In this document: piece after piece, positions 22,847-34,437 of the stretch | Layout of the letters: each line of letters begins with the position of its first letter | Numbering within the stretch: the first letter of the stretch is position 1 | DNA from: Aldrovandia affinis | Lineage: Eukaryota; Chordata; Actinopteri; Notacanthiformes; Halosauridae | Assembly (NCBI GenBank): GCA_029706075.1 | Contig: JAINUG010000015.1 | Coordinates: 9,198,154 to 9,262,153 of the forward strand | Length of the DNA stretch: 64,000 bases | Direction of reading: 5' to 3' | The notes under the pieces: generated by a model | Databases searched by the model: none | What the model was told of the DNA's origin: nothing | What the model saw: the letters and a program-made list of their open reading frames with translations, nothing else | Program-made: the position numbers and the translations under genes

Positions 22847-24266
22847 AAAATGTAAAATGTAGTTAATTCATGGCTTCATAGCTAATCAAACAAAATACTG
22901 TCAAGATGGGTTGACAGTAGTGATCGGTTTCAGCACCCTCTATTTCTAGCTCACAGGCTGCCAGTGCTTGTGTTTTTGGTTATGAGAAATAAACAAACAG
23001 TATGTAACATACCAGAGGAGGATACCATTTTTAGCATATAGTTTCATATATATCAACATACATGACTTTTTCATAGGAACAATTCAATGCTAATTAAGTC
23101 TTTAATCTACAGATCCAAATGTTTGTCTCTTGGGCTTTCATGAGAAGGCTAATACATTTTGTAACATTATGAAAGGAGTCTAAGCTGCTTTGACCCCCCC
23201 CCCAGCACAATCCAACCGGATCCATCAAAGGAGCCAAAAGACAACTGGAAGTTAAAGAACAAGCAGCTGAGCCTCTTGGCCATAACGCATGATTAGCATT
23301 AGGAATAAATCTGGGCTGCTCTGATGGCGACGCCTAAGGAGACTTCACAAGGATCTACTGCCAGAGATAGTTCCCTCTCTTTGGCTGGACGCGTGCTGGC
23401 TGGTCCTCGCGGAGGGTGAAGAGGGTTGATGATCCAGATCCTAATTACAGATCCTAAATACATGCACAGAGCCCTCGGTGGGCTACAGCGCCTGTTTTTC
23501 CCCCACACTGGAAGCTGTTGAGTTGAAACTGCATTACACAGCAGAATCCCACACAAACTGTATTGGTTCTCCCGGCAAGACGAGGCTGATTTTAAACTAA
23601 GCATGTGATAAAATGGTGGCCCTGTGAATGCGGCAGCTTTCTTTCCGTGCCTCTCCTTCTCGAGGTAAAGTGAAATCCTCTCTGACGACGAGATACCGTT
23701 ACTGAATACTAATGACTCATGAGGTTCCATTCGATGATTAAGCGTGGCTAAACATCCTGATGCAGACTGTGCAGGGTAAATAAGTCTCTATCCACTCTCA
23801 ACCCGGCACATGCATAGAATGCTCTTTTGAGGGTTAGTGTGTCTTTTTTTAGGCAGACATTAATAATGTCTCCATTTGATTGTTATCCAACCATTTTTTA
23901 TCACATTGCCATCAAATTTCAACAACAGCAACAAAAAAATGCGTTGATAATGAGAAATTCAAATGTTATTGGACCAATCAAATGTTATTGAACCAAGCCT
24001 CATGCAACAGAACAAGGGTGAAATGGATGTATCTAAACAGAATGCATAATCAGGATACAAACAGGACATTCCAAAGCTAAAACCACCATCAAAACCTATA
24101 GATATTTCTGGCAATGTAATAAATGAATGAATGCTACTGAAGTATAGAGTATCTTTGCAAAGATTATGTATTTTACTTAGATACTCATATTAGATTAAAG
24201 GTGCAATTAAATCCTTCCAGAAGAAATTACTTCAATACCAAAAACTCAATAAAAAATATGTGTATG

Positions 24267-24522
24267 TGGGGCCTTGGGTGGCGTAACAGTCAAAGCATTT
24301 GCCTGGAATGCAAGTTGCCCACTGCAGTTGCGGTTCGAAACCCAGCTGCACCAGTCCGGAGGAGGGGGAGGTTGAACTGGCATGGGCTCGCTGGGAAGTG
24401 CGAAAGGTGTCCTTGTACAGGAAAAAGTAGCTTGCCTCCGAGGTCAAGTGGCAGGAAAATTGAAAGAAATAGAGGGTATAATTGGCTACCAAATTGGGAG
24501 AAAAATTATAAAAAATCTGAAA
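24267..24522 (+). mobile_element. tRNA-derived SINE, GGGGCC-headed family
   Basis: The head is GGGGCCTTGGGTGGCGTAAC, the B box GGTTCGAAACC near 24331, and the tail AAATAGAGGGTATAATTGGC followed by TACCAAATTGGGAG. The same family occurs at 30.3 kb (+), 42.6 kb (-) and, as a head only, at 56.1 kb (-). The open frame 24201-24593 runs through it and is an artefact. Confidence 0.85.
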
Positions 24523-25301
24523 CAAATTCTCTGTGTGTGTTTTGGTATTCACATGTGTTAATAACTAAAATAATTTCACACTTAACAATATAAAATATAA
24601 AACATGCAAGATCAAACTTGGATTGAATAGGACTTGTACTATGCATATGCACTTATATGAATATGCAGTTTCAAGCTTGTCTTTATTTTTCTTTTCAGAG
24701 CACACCATGACAATACAGCACATATCGTGCAAGCAACCATTGCCAAATACAAAAACTAACAAAAGGACAAGCTCTGCAGAACATACCGCTCTCTGCGTAT
24801 ATAGTATGGATAAATAAACATGTTCAATAATTGTTTTAAAATCTGACTCCACACTGACCTAGAGCTATATAAAAAATAAGGCAGATCTGATCTGTTTAAA
24901 ACTGGATTCTGGAATTCTCAGCTGGTGATATGTCTTTAAAGATGTCCTTTAAAGACATTAACTTGTATAAGCCACAGATAAAGCCAAATTGAAAGGCAAT
25001 TGATGTCAGTGAAGGAGGCAATTTGCAAAAATTAAGGTTAATCCCTATTCATCTGACTGAAGAGTCAACTAAAGTATAAAATATATGAAAGAATCTTCAC
25101 TTGTTCCACTACAGCACCCCATCAAGGAACTCATGCTCAAATCCCATTGGACTCACAGACAAACCATTGCATCATGGAACTGAATGACACAATTATTTTG
25201 AGTGCACAATTCATTGAAAGATGCAACCATGACCTTCCCTCTGTGTGCTGTTCGCGCAGACAACATTTAGCATACAGCATGGTCAATGTAACGAAGATTC
25301 A

Positions 25302-25568
<267 letters not shown>

Positions 25569-25734
25569 TTAGGGTGTCATTGTGCAGTCAATGGTCTTTA
25601 GGGGGAGAATAAACAATGCCAGGGTAGCAGTAGTTCACCACACCTTCCGCACACACCAAAATAGATTTATCTCTCAGGGAGGCAATCCCATTGCCAATGA
25701 TCAAGTCCCACTTTGCGTCCTCGCTGCATCTGTG

Positions 25735-25890
25735 ATCAGCAGCCAAGGCGATGGGTTCGGCGCGATGCGCTGCCAGCGAGGGTCACTGCGCTGCATCCAG
25801 GCCCTGCGCAAACGGCCATCCGTCACGCCGCAGCAGAGCGGAGGGGGACCGGCGCCAGGGCTCTGACGAAGCGCAGACCTCGTGTCAGGT
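25735..25890. other. CpG-rich block within the shisa6 intron
   Basis: About 150 bases with many CG dinucleotides (for example TTCGGCGCGATGCGC and GGACCGGCGCCAGGG) stand out from the AT-rich surroundings. It lies about 280 bp from the 153-nt exon, on that exon's upstream side. No SHISA6 coding or repeat family match was found. It could be a small CpG island, an alternative promoter or an unrecognised element. Confidence 0.4.
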
Positions 25891-26511
25891 TTAAAAATAG
25901 GGCTAGGTGACTACTGCAGCAGAAAGGATGGGGGACACACAACACCGAGGACCATGTGGGACAGTAGTGAGGTATAAAGTGAGGGAGAGAGAGAGTGAGT
26001 TATGCACCATTGCCAACTCTACGTCTGACACATTCATTCTGCCCAGGAAAATAAAATCATTCCATGCCTCACCCTATTGCCCTTGATCAATATTACTGAT
26101 AAATCACAACCCGCACGAAAAAACGTAAAAATTCACTGGGTGGGGAGGGAGAATACACATGTACAAAGGTGTATATGTGTATTACTTACCATGTCTCACT
26201 GTTCTGTGGGCTAATGAAGCCAAGTGAAAAAAGTATTAAAAAAACATCAGTAACAAAATGGTATGTTGATATACTGTAAGTGTGTCATATATTCCAACCA
26301 TTCAGCATTATTTTTCTCAATATAATCATTAATGCTTCCTCACTGCATATCTGTGACACAATTCTATACTATTCCAGTTATATTGTATTAAGTGACTGAC
26401 TGTTATATATAATAAAATATAATTTTAAAGTATATTATACAAATTATGATATATAACAACGATATAACTTCACTGCAACATAAAAAAAATACCAAGCGGT
26501 TTAAATATGAG

Positions 26512-26516
<5 letters not shown>

Positions 26517-26565
<49 letters not shown>

Positions 26566-26566
26566 C
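26517..26566. repeat. (GT)n(AT)n compound microsatellite
   Basis: About 38 bases of GT followed by about 12 bases of AT, inside a shisa6 intron. Repeat-driven open frames on both strands were discarded. Confidence 0.93.
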
Positions 26567-28732
26567 ACCATACAATAATACAATACGGAACGTTATTCCA
26601 TAACATGCAATGTAAGAAATGCACAAGTTAAAAGCATCCCTTTTTTGCTGGGTAGCGATTTCGATGTCTGCGATGTTTGTTCTGTGCTAGGAGAATTCTG
26701 CCAGTGAGAACACTTTGTTGCTGAGGTCTCACCGAGAACCATGAAAGTGCTGAGCGGTGAATAAGAATGATTACAGGATAGAAACCGCTAATTGAGAAAG
26801 TTTAGTCCTTTCATATGGGGAACACGAGCTGCAGCAAAGCTTATCTTCAGTAGGCATTCTACACTGGCATTTCAAGTTCCAGTTTTGTTCCCTCACAGTC
26901 ACAGTCTGCAAAGTGCCTCTGAGTTGAAAAGTTGCAAAAGTGGATTCTCTGTGGATGGGTACCCTTGATGTATCACCATGGATACCCTATTGTTACTATT
27001 TGTACTTCACTCGTTGATTTTCAAAAATATTCCCACCTGTATACAGTAATAAAATGCATGATATCTACATGTTCAGTCTATTTATTATTGCAGTTATCTC
27101 TATTTACATTTGTGCAATTTGTCATGCTTTATATCACAGACATACACATGTGTGTTAGGGAAATTATTTAAAGTTAAACCTATCTGTTTAGTTTGAAATA
27201 CAATACAGAAATGACACTGAGCAGGCAATGGGTTACATGGAGACTATCACTATTTAATTTCATATTAGGAAAAGCATTCCACTTAGAGAATGCTTCCGCC
27301 ATAGTTAGTTGAAGCATGTAGACACAAATGTGTACAATAAGAAGGGTTTGGCAAAGTGTCATGTCTTATGAGTCATAAGACTTAAATGACTAAATCACTT
27401 AAACGGACCTTCTCACATACAGCTTGAGGCCAAAAGAGTTACATTGATCATAAACTGCCAGCATAGAACATTTGAATGTACTACACCTCAGCATCTTATC
27501 CAAGCATGAAAATGGTGGAATGGGTCAGAAATATTGTGACCTTTACAGAACGTTAACTTGACTCTAGGGAAATAGTTTTTCATTAGCTATATGAAGATGA
27601 ACAGTGAAAACTCCAAATCAGTCTGAAGTAAGTGTATCATTGCTTTAAGGTGTGAAAATTCAATAAATACATGCAATGTATGCCAATGCCTTCACATATG
27701 AGATTACATTTGGGGACTGAATAAGGAGCAAAACCAGTAATTGTGCTTTTTTCAGTAACTGATATGATTATCACACTTATTTATTAAGATTTTTTCATTT
27801 TCTTCAAGACCTAAAAAGTTTTTTTTACATTTCACAATAAAATTGTTCTAATTACTATAAATAATGTTCTGCACATTGGATAGAAAAAGTTTCTATACAT
27901 TTCTATTCCATTTTCAATTAAATGTAAATTGAGAAGTGTACGCATGGCATGATACTTTGAAATGAGGTAATACATTCCCACCATTCTGCTGGCCACTTCT
28001 GCTTCAGAATTTAAGCTTAATGGGTTAAGATAGTAACCAACACAACAGCACTTTGTCCATGTTTTTGTCCACCGAACATTAACAAATTACAGACATTGGT
28101 GCTCAACTAAATGAAATTCATAAACATTATATAAACATTTGCATTTGAGGTGATGAATGAACCATCTTTTACTGTGAACATTTGTCACAATTCGCTTGTC
28201 ACATGCTAGTTATTTTGCTTCAAAAAAGATTTATCCTTAGGCCACCTTATTCACTAGAGACTGATGCCACCTAAATGCCAGTGCACCATAGATGTGATAC
28301 CATTCACATATGATGGAACAATTACATAATCACACAAGACAACAACATAATTTCACTTTGGTATAAAATTTCAGATCAAATACAAGATATTTATAGATAG
28401 CTCTTTCCATTTTGAAAATGTATGCATGAGAAAGCTAATCCACTGTGACATTTTATGCATGGCATATTATTATAATTGAGCTTACTGCAACAGCAAAGGT
28501 TACAAATGCAGGAAATTTAGAAATTGTGGAAGTAGATTCAAGGCAGTATGTATGAAGCTGTGATTGCTATCTAAGAGTAGCTAAATAGAATGAATATCTA
28601 TGCTGTGATTGCTAAGGATGTTTTTAACTCTGCAAATGGGAAGTATGAAGACAGTTTGAACTCAGGAAATTGTAATTCTGTTATTGAAAGGGATCAAGAA
28701 AGGTTGAGAAGAACTAGCCTATTGGCCAAAGG

Positions 28733-28800
28733 CGTGGGGGGGACGGGGGGGGACATGCCCCCTCCCAACATAAAAAAAAGTCATATCTGACCCCCCCCCA
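28733..28800. repeat. G-run and C-run cluster
   Basis: GTGGGGGGGACGGGGGGGGA is followed within 60 bases by a CCCCCTCCC run and a CCCCCCCCC run. The opposed G and C runs could pair or form quadruplex structure. The surrounding sequence may be the end of an unrecognised repeat. Confidence 0.5.
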
Positions 28801-29863
28801 CTACATTCCTACTGCATTCCTGAGATTGTTTTGTTGGAAAAAAAGATAAAATAGTGCTATATGGCAGAGTACAATCATTCTCTTTTATTGTATAAAAGGA
28901 GCCTCAAATAATTTGTTTGGATTCTTTACTGATCCTTGTACAACTGGTAAAGAAAAACCTTTGCTAATGCTGTTTGTGGATTTTTGAGTAGTCAGGAGCA
29001 TAATAAAACATTAAATATCATTATTTATATAGATAACTGTTATGCATATGGAAAAAAAAATTAGATGGGCAATTAAATAATGTGGTTGCTTTCAATGTAT
29101 TTTGTCCTAACTCATAAAGTCTTGGCAGTTTTCAACAGGGTAAGCCTCTCTTCTATATTGGAGGATTTAGGAGCAACATTCACACTGACATGGTTAACAC
29201 TGGGGGTACAATTGGATGGAATTTTAGAAAACGGAACTTTGGAAATCATAATTGTATTAAAATATACTATATATTTTTTGTGAATTTAATCTAAATAGTA
29301 ATATCTATTTTAATGTAATCCATAAAACATAAATCATTTAAAACATACTGTATATAATAAACATTGCCAACAGGTATTACTAAAGAAAAGAACAAGCTGC
29401 CAAATGCTTAGCATTTAATGAAATGTTTATAAACACAAATATAAAATGGGATAATGGTACTACAAATAAATGACCAAACATGAATTAGTCAAATGATATG
29501 CAATTGGGGTAGATATGTGCAAGTTAATTGTAATAGTCCATACAGTCAATTGTCTGAAATAGATCCAATTTTTCACAGTACAGTCCTGGTTTAAAAATAT
29601 ATATATTATCCACTATCCTCTAAAATCTCTAGATCCCGAATTGCCCCTCAACTGCAGTACGTTATCATAATGCCCTTAACTGTCCTTTAAAAATCTCTAC
29701 AATCCTGTAAGAGTTTTTTTTACCATTTTACATAAGCCAATGATTCCTCCCACGTGTAATACAAAGTACATGATAAGAATAAAAAGAGTGAAAATTAGAG
29801 TGAAATAGTAAGTGAAAAAGTAATAAAATATAAAATATAAACTCCTCCCAATTCTTTTCTTAC

Positions 29864-29926
29864 CATTTTTAGGTGTACGGGTTGGGCTAGCCAGAACCAG
29901 GTGGTTATAGTTGTGTTGGTGGTTAC
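29864..29926 (-). CDS. shisa6: Probable SHISA6 small internal exon (63 nt)
   Basis: On the - strand, ttcttcttcctcag precedes the exon and g|gtaagaaa follows it, both strong splice sites. The exon is phase 1 at both ends and encodes NHQHNYNHLVLASPTRTPKN. The leading GT completes a Gly codon. Its final G plus AG of the next exon gives Glu, so it reads PKN-E-SSRMN into the next exon. The YNH...TP pattern agrees with my recollection of the equivalent SHISA6 region between the membrane segment and the [11 protein letters not shown] block, but I could not align it. Length divisible by three and symmetric phase make it a possible cassette exon. Confidence 0.75.
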
Positions 29927-30116
29927 CTGAGGAAGAAGAAAGGAAGGACTCATGATTTAGTGAATTTCATTATTGAAAAAAACATACAGAGCAGGATACA
30001 TGATAGGAAAGGTTGGTAGGTCCATTACAAAGACTATTTAGAATATACATGTATGTCTATCTATGTGTGGGTACACACACTTACAGTGGGAAAGACAAAA
30101 ACTGGGGGGAAGTGAT

Positions 30117-30145
30117 AGATGGATCAATAGATAGATAGATAGATA
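30117..30145. repeat. (GATA)n microsatellite
   Basis: A short run of about six to seven ATAG/GATA units with one imperfect unit. Confidence 0.85.
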
Positions 30146-30301
30146 CATAGACACATTAGACACAAAGGATCAAGAGACAGAGAAATGGAATGCAGCGCTG
30201 CCTCATGAGTTCCCGAACACAGGCCCCACATTTCCTCCTGCATTAGGCTGCAGCATCCTGTCAATCGCTCTATTCACTAACGCACGCATATTGGCTGGTC
30301 C

Positions 30302-30622
30302 TTTACGAGTGTGAGCTGCCTATCACGGTCGCGGTCCGAAACCCGACTGTACCAAACCGGCCCTGGTGGGGAGTCCCGATCGGGCTGTCCGCCCCAGGGG
30401 GAAGGGGGAAGGTGAACCAGCATGAACTTGTTGAGAAGCGCGTAAGGGTGTCTCCAGAATGTGAGTGGGCGAATTCCGTCTCGAAGGAGGCAGAGTTTGC
30501 TGCCCTCAGAGAATTCACTTGCCTTGTAGAGACGGGCGGCGGAGGGGGAAAGGGGGAATGTGGGGAGGGGGAAATCTAAATAAATAGAGGGTATATTTGG
30601 CCACTAAATTGAGAGAAAAAAA
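30302..30622 (+). mobile_element. tRNA-derived SINE, same family as 24.3 kb, 5' end missing
   Basis: It begins inside the tRNA-like part (TTTACGAGTGTGAGCTGCC) and has the degenerate B box GGTCCGAAACC. It continues through a body with long G runs to AAATAGAGGGTATATTTGGC and CACTAAATTGAGAG. The first 35 or so bases of the head, as seen in the 56.1 kb copy, are absent. The body is longer than in the 24.3 kb copy, so it may be a subfamily or carry an internal insertion. Confidence 0.82.
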
Positions 30623-32567
30623 TGTTTTTCACTATTCAACACTGAGGCACATTTTGTCCTGCATAAAATGTTGCTGTAAAATCTTCTCAGTAAATATTCC
30701 AGGAGCTATCGGGGATACCTACTCATTCCTATCTCTGCATTTTACCCCCAGATGATCTGGGGAGAAACGGGCTTGTTTCTAATAGTGTGAGAACATGCCT
30801 GACCCCCCCAAAGCAGTGCAGATCCCCTTGTTCTAGAGAGGCAACGATGAGCTGCTATGTTATATTCACACTATACATAGATATAAATGCAGCCCAAGAT
30901 CAGGAGATCACAACAAACCCTAGCTACAGAGGAGGAGGGGATAACAATATCCGTTAACTGAAACACATACGGTCATATTCGCACACCATTACCCAACACG
31001 TCACATTTAAAGTACATTTAAGAGAGATATCAGATTCACCTTCACATAAACTAGAACTGAAGTGCTTACAAATCCTATCTGGGACTCTCTAATTAGAGTT
31101 GTTGTGTTACCATGGTGCCTTCCAGTGAACAAGTACTTGGTTACATTTTTACTCCCAAAAGAAACATGTATAAACTTGACATGGTGGTGAATGTTTTATG
31201 AGCGTGACCCTGGAAGCCGCAACACTTGACCGTTTCAAAATGAACACATAAAGTGAGGATAAAAGGCGTATAAACCATCACAATTACACAGACCGTGTAT
31301 TATTTAGTTTAACCTAGAAGGATCATTTTTTCATATAATTAACTGCTGCATATTAACTGCTGCAACTCTCAACATTACATGCCTGAAGCAAGCCAATTGA
31401 TTTCTTTGTTCTTTTTTTTATTAGCAAGTAATAGGACGTATTTCATAAACTGCATTTATTGAGTCACTTTTGTTCTGTTCTCTCCCAAAACTTAATTTAG
31501 CCACACTGTATGAAATAGCATTTCATTTAAATGATTTTGACTCTATAAAATGTGCAAACATAGGCTTTGATAGACTGTTTTGAGATAGCATAGCCAGACT
31601 GTAAAGCTTGTGTGACAGCAACAGTTGCCTTTTTTATATGTTTGTCAGAGAGCAAGAGGGCTCTTTATTACATCCATTGTGATTCTGAGCGCTGATGAAT
31701 GGCGGCTAATCTGAGCTGCTCGGGATTTCTTTATGAGAAGCTGATCAATGGAGAATCCATCTGCAGTTGTAGCTTCAAAAATGCATCAGGTGAACTGGTT
31801 TAACATCCATTTGCATCAGTCACGTACTCCCGAGGCGTGAGGAGCTGCTATAACATGAGCGTTTTCATGTGTACAGTCATTTCATCAAGATGGGCTACGT
31901 TGTTTCTATGGCAGCAGCTTTTCTACCTCTCTATTGAGAGACAAACAGTGAGGTCAGAGAGGTTGGCTGGATAATGCCACAGTTTGACAACAGTGGAATT
32001 TCTATCCTGCGAACAAATGAAAATGCTTTCTTTGTTTAGCCACCTTTTTTCTGGTAAAGACGAGGCCACAGCTTTCACAGTCGGTGCTAAACGTGTGAAT
32101 CTGTAGTTTATAACTCCTTGGTTTACATGAAAATAGCAACTGCATTTTAATGAGTTCATTTATCACTTCCATGAATACAAAATACACCTTCCACCCTATC
32201 TTCAGGGCCAACATGTAGATACACTGAGGCTATAAGCCCCTTGGAACACTTAATTCATTCTGGAAAACAGGCTACTCAAGAGGAGCTACAACTGCAGCTT
32301 GTAATTGTGATGACTACAACTACTGGAAGGAGACCTTCAGAAAAACACTGTCAATTCTAGCATCATGCTGCATGTTCACAACATAAAATCAGGCAAAAAC
32401 TACTTCACTAAATAGAGTCAGTGACTGCAGTATGCAGTTTGAAAGTAGTGAAAAGTGTTAAATTGTTTAAAAAAGGCAGTATGAGATGACTGTAATGAAA
32501 TCATAATTATATTTTCAACATTCAAATTCAACATTTATACCATCATTGATAAAAGCACACACATATC

Positions 32568-32578
<11 letters not shown>

Positions 32579-32612
<34 letters not shown>

Positions 32613-32640
32613 ACAAACACACAAACACACACACATATAC
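32579..32640. repeat. (CA)n microsatellite, imperfect
   Basis: AC repeats with occasional G or extra A interruptions, within a shisa6 intron. Confidence 0.9.
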
Positions 32641-34353
32641 AAGCATTCTGCTATTGTTTAATCAATAAGGAGTATTTCCCAGTTCAATAATCCTGCTTTG
32701 ATCTAGGGACCAACTAGCTGGTTTTGAAAAGGCTGCATTAAGTCAGTCCCTTTCGGAGCTGGCCTCAGTAACGGCCTGTCACACACAAACACTCTGTCAT
32801 CTTTCTAACTGCTGGGCCAGCTCTGCAAATTGTGCTCCTTCAAACTGAGGTCTTCATGTCAGCTCAATTAGTCAAGATGGTGGAAGAAGTCGGCTGTGTA
32901 TGGGAGAGGGCCTGATAGTAATGACTAAGTTACAACTTGGGAGCAACCAATTACGACACCCACTACTTTTGTAGGAAAAGTAAAATAGGGGAGTAACACA
33001 AAGGGTTAGCTGTTAGCTGTCAAACTCGGTACTTAAAGGCAGTCTCTGTATTTGTATTTGACATTACACGCTTGGTATGCTTGAGCCCTGTACTCTCACA
33101 GTTGACATACAGCTTCAGGAAAATGTTTAGTACTGTAGTGTACTATTAATATCAGATATCAACCTTCTCCCTTTAATGAACCAAAACAAAAACACCGCCA
33201 CATGCCAAATTATTCAAAAACATAATGTTGTATGTCAATTTAATTGTATACATACAACAATGGGAAGTAGATTGTTTTTTTCTTTATTCTTTGCCTTTTT
33301 ATATCAAATTTGCTATGAATGGTCTCTACAACTCAATATCTATGAACACTGTGAGACATATTTCTTAAGCATAGGGTTAGTTAAAATAAGGATGGAGGAC
33401 ATTATTTTGGAAATGATGACATAAAGAAATAGCCAATGGCCACAGATCATTTAAAAACAAATTACTTAGAGGTGTAGCTACTGGCTCAAGCTCTTTATTT
33501 ATAAATATATTTAATACAATAGTGGTGGAGCAGGCTGTTGGTATACTAATTGACCTACCACAGTTATTCCAGACATGTTTCTGTAAAACTCACAACCATT
33601 TTGACTTCAGGAAATATCTTAAGGGCAACCAGGTTGGCTGCAGTAATAAATTGAGATTTTCCAAATGAAGCACCTACAGACAGTTCACGTCCATTTCCTC
33701 ATCCTCTCCTCTTACCACTGTCAATGCATCTTGACAATAACACCCATACCATTCTGCATAATCGTAACCAGATGGCATCCAAATGATTCAATGCCCTGAC
33801 ATTTACTGGGCTAAAGTGAAACATTTTAGCAGGAATTACAAAAAGGAGACAAACATACACAGCAGATGTAAAATCATTACATAAATCTCCACAACAGTCA
33901 ATGGAATTTCACTGGATCTGGAATTTGACAGCCCAGCATGATTATGCGAGTGGCCAATCAAAGCACCTTTGCATCAGGTACACCAGATATGTCCTTTCTA
34001 TCCCCCTCTTGTAAGTTACTGTGGGCAGACTTCTCACAAATTCAGAAGTGTCTATTTGGTGTTTCCTTCAGAAAATGAGAAGCAAAAGCAAACAAACAAG
34101 GTCATCAGTGAACATTTGCATGAACAGCTGTGTAGCCTCCGGTGTTGTGTTCTCTTACGTCACCCGCGGGGCTCATGAATGTTGTTGTGAATTAGCTGCG
34201 ATGCACAACTGTTCCCTTGCCTTTTCACATGGGCCAAAAGCATTGAGATCAAGGAGGCACCAAACTTTACATTAATCTCTGAACACTGAAGAATTCATAA
34301 TAAATGGTCACACACACATACATGTGCAAACACGCACATGCATGTGCACACAT

Positions 34354-34354
<1 letters not shown>

Positions 34355-34435
<81 letters not shown>
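34355..34435. repeat. (CA)40 microsatellite
   Basis: 81 uninterrupted bases of CA, preceded by related ACACATGCA sequence from about 34308 and followed by a short TATATATA run. Confidence 0.95.

Positions 34436-34437
<2 letters not shown>

Noticed and set aside
23299..23730. 143-codon open frame on the - strand
   Set aside because: No family features. It lies in a shisa6 intron, does not resemble any SHISA6 segment, and has no convincing splice sites.
33969..34275. Overlapping short open frames
   Set aside because: Intronic sequence upstream of a CA microsatellite; no domain.
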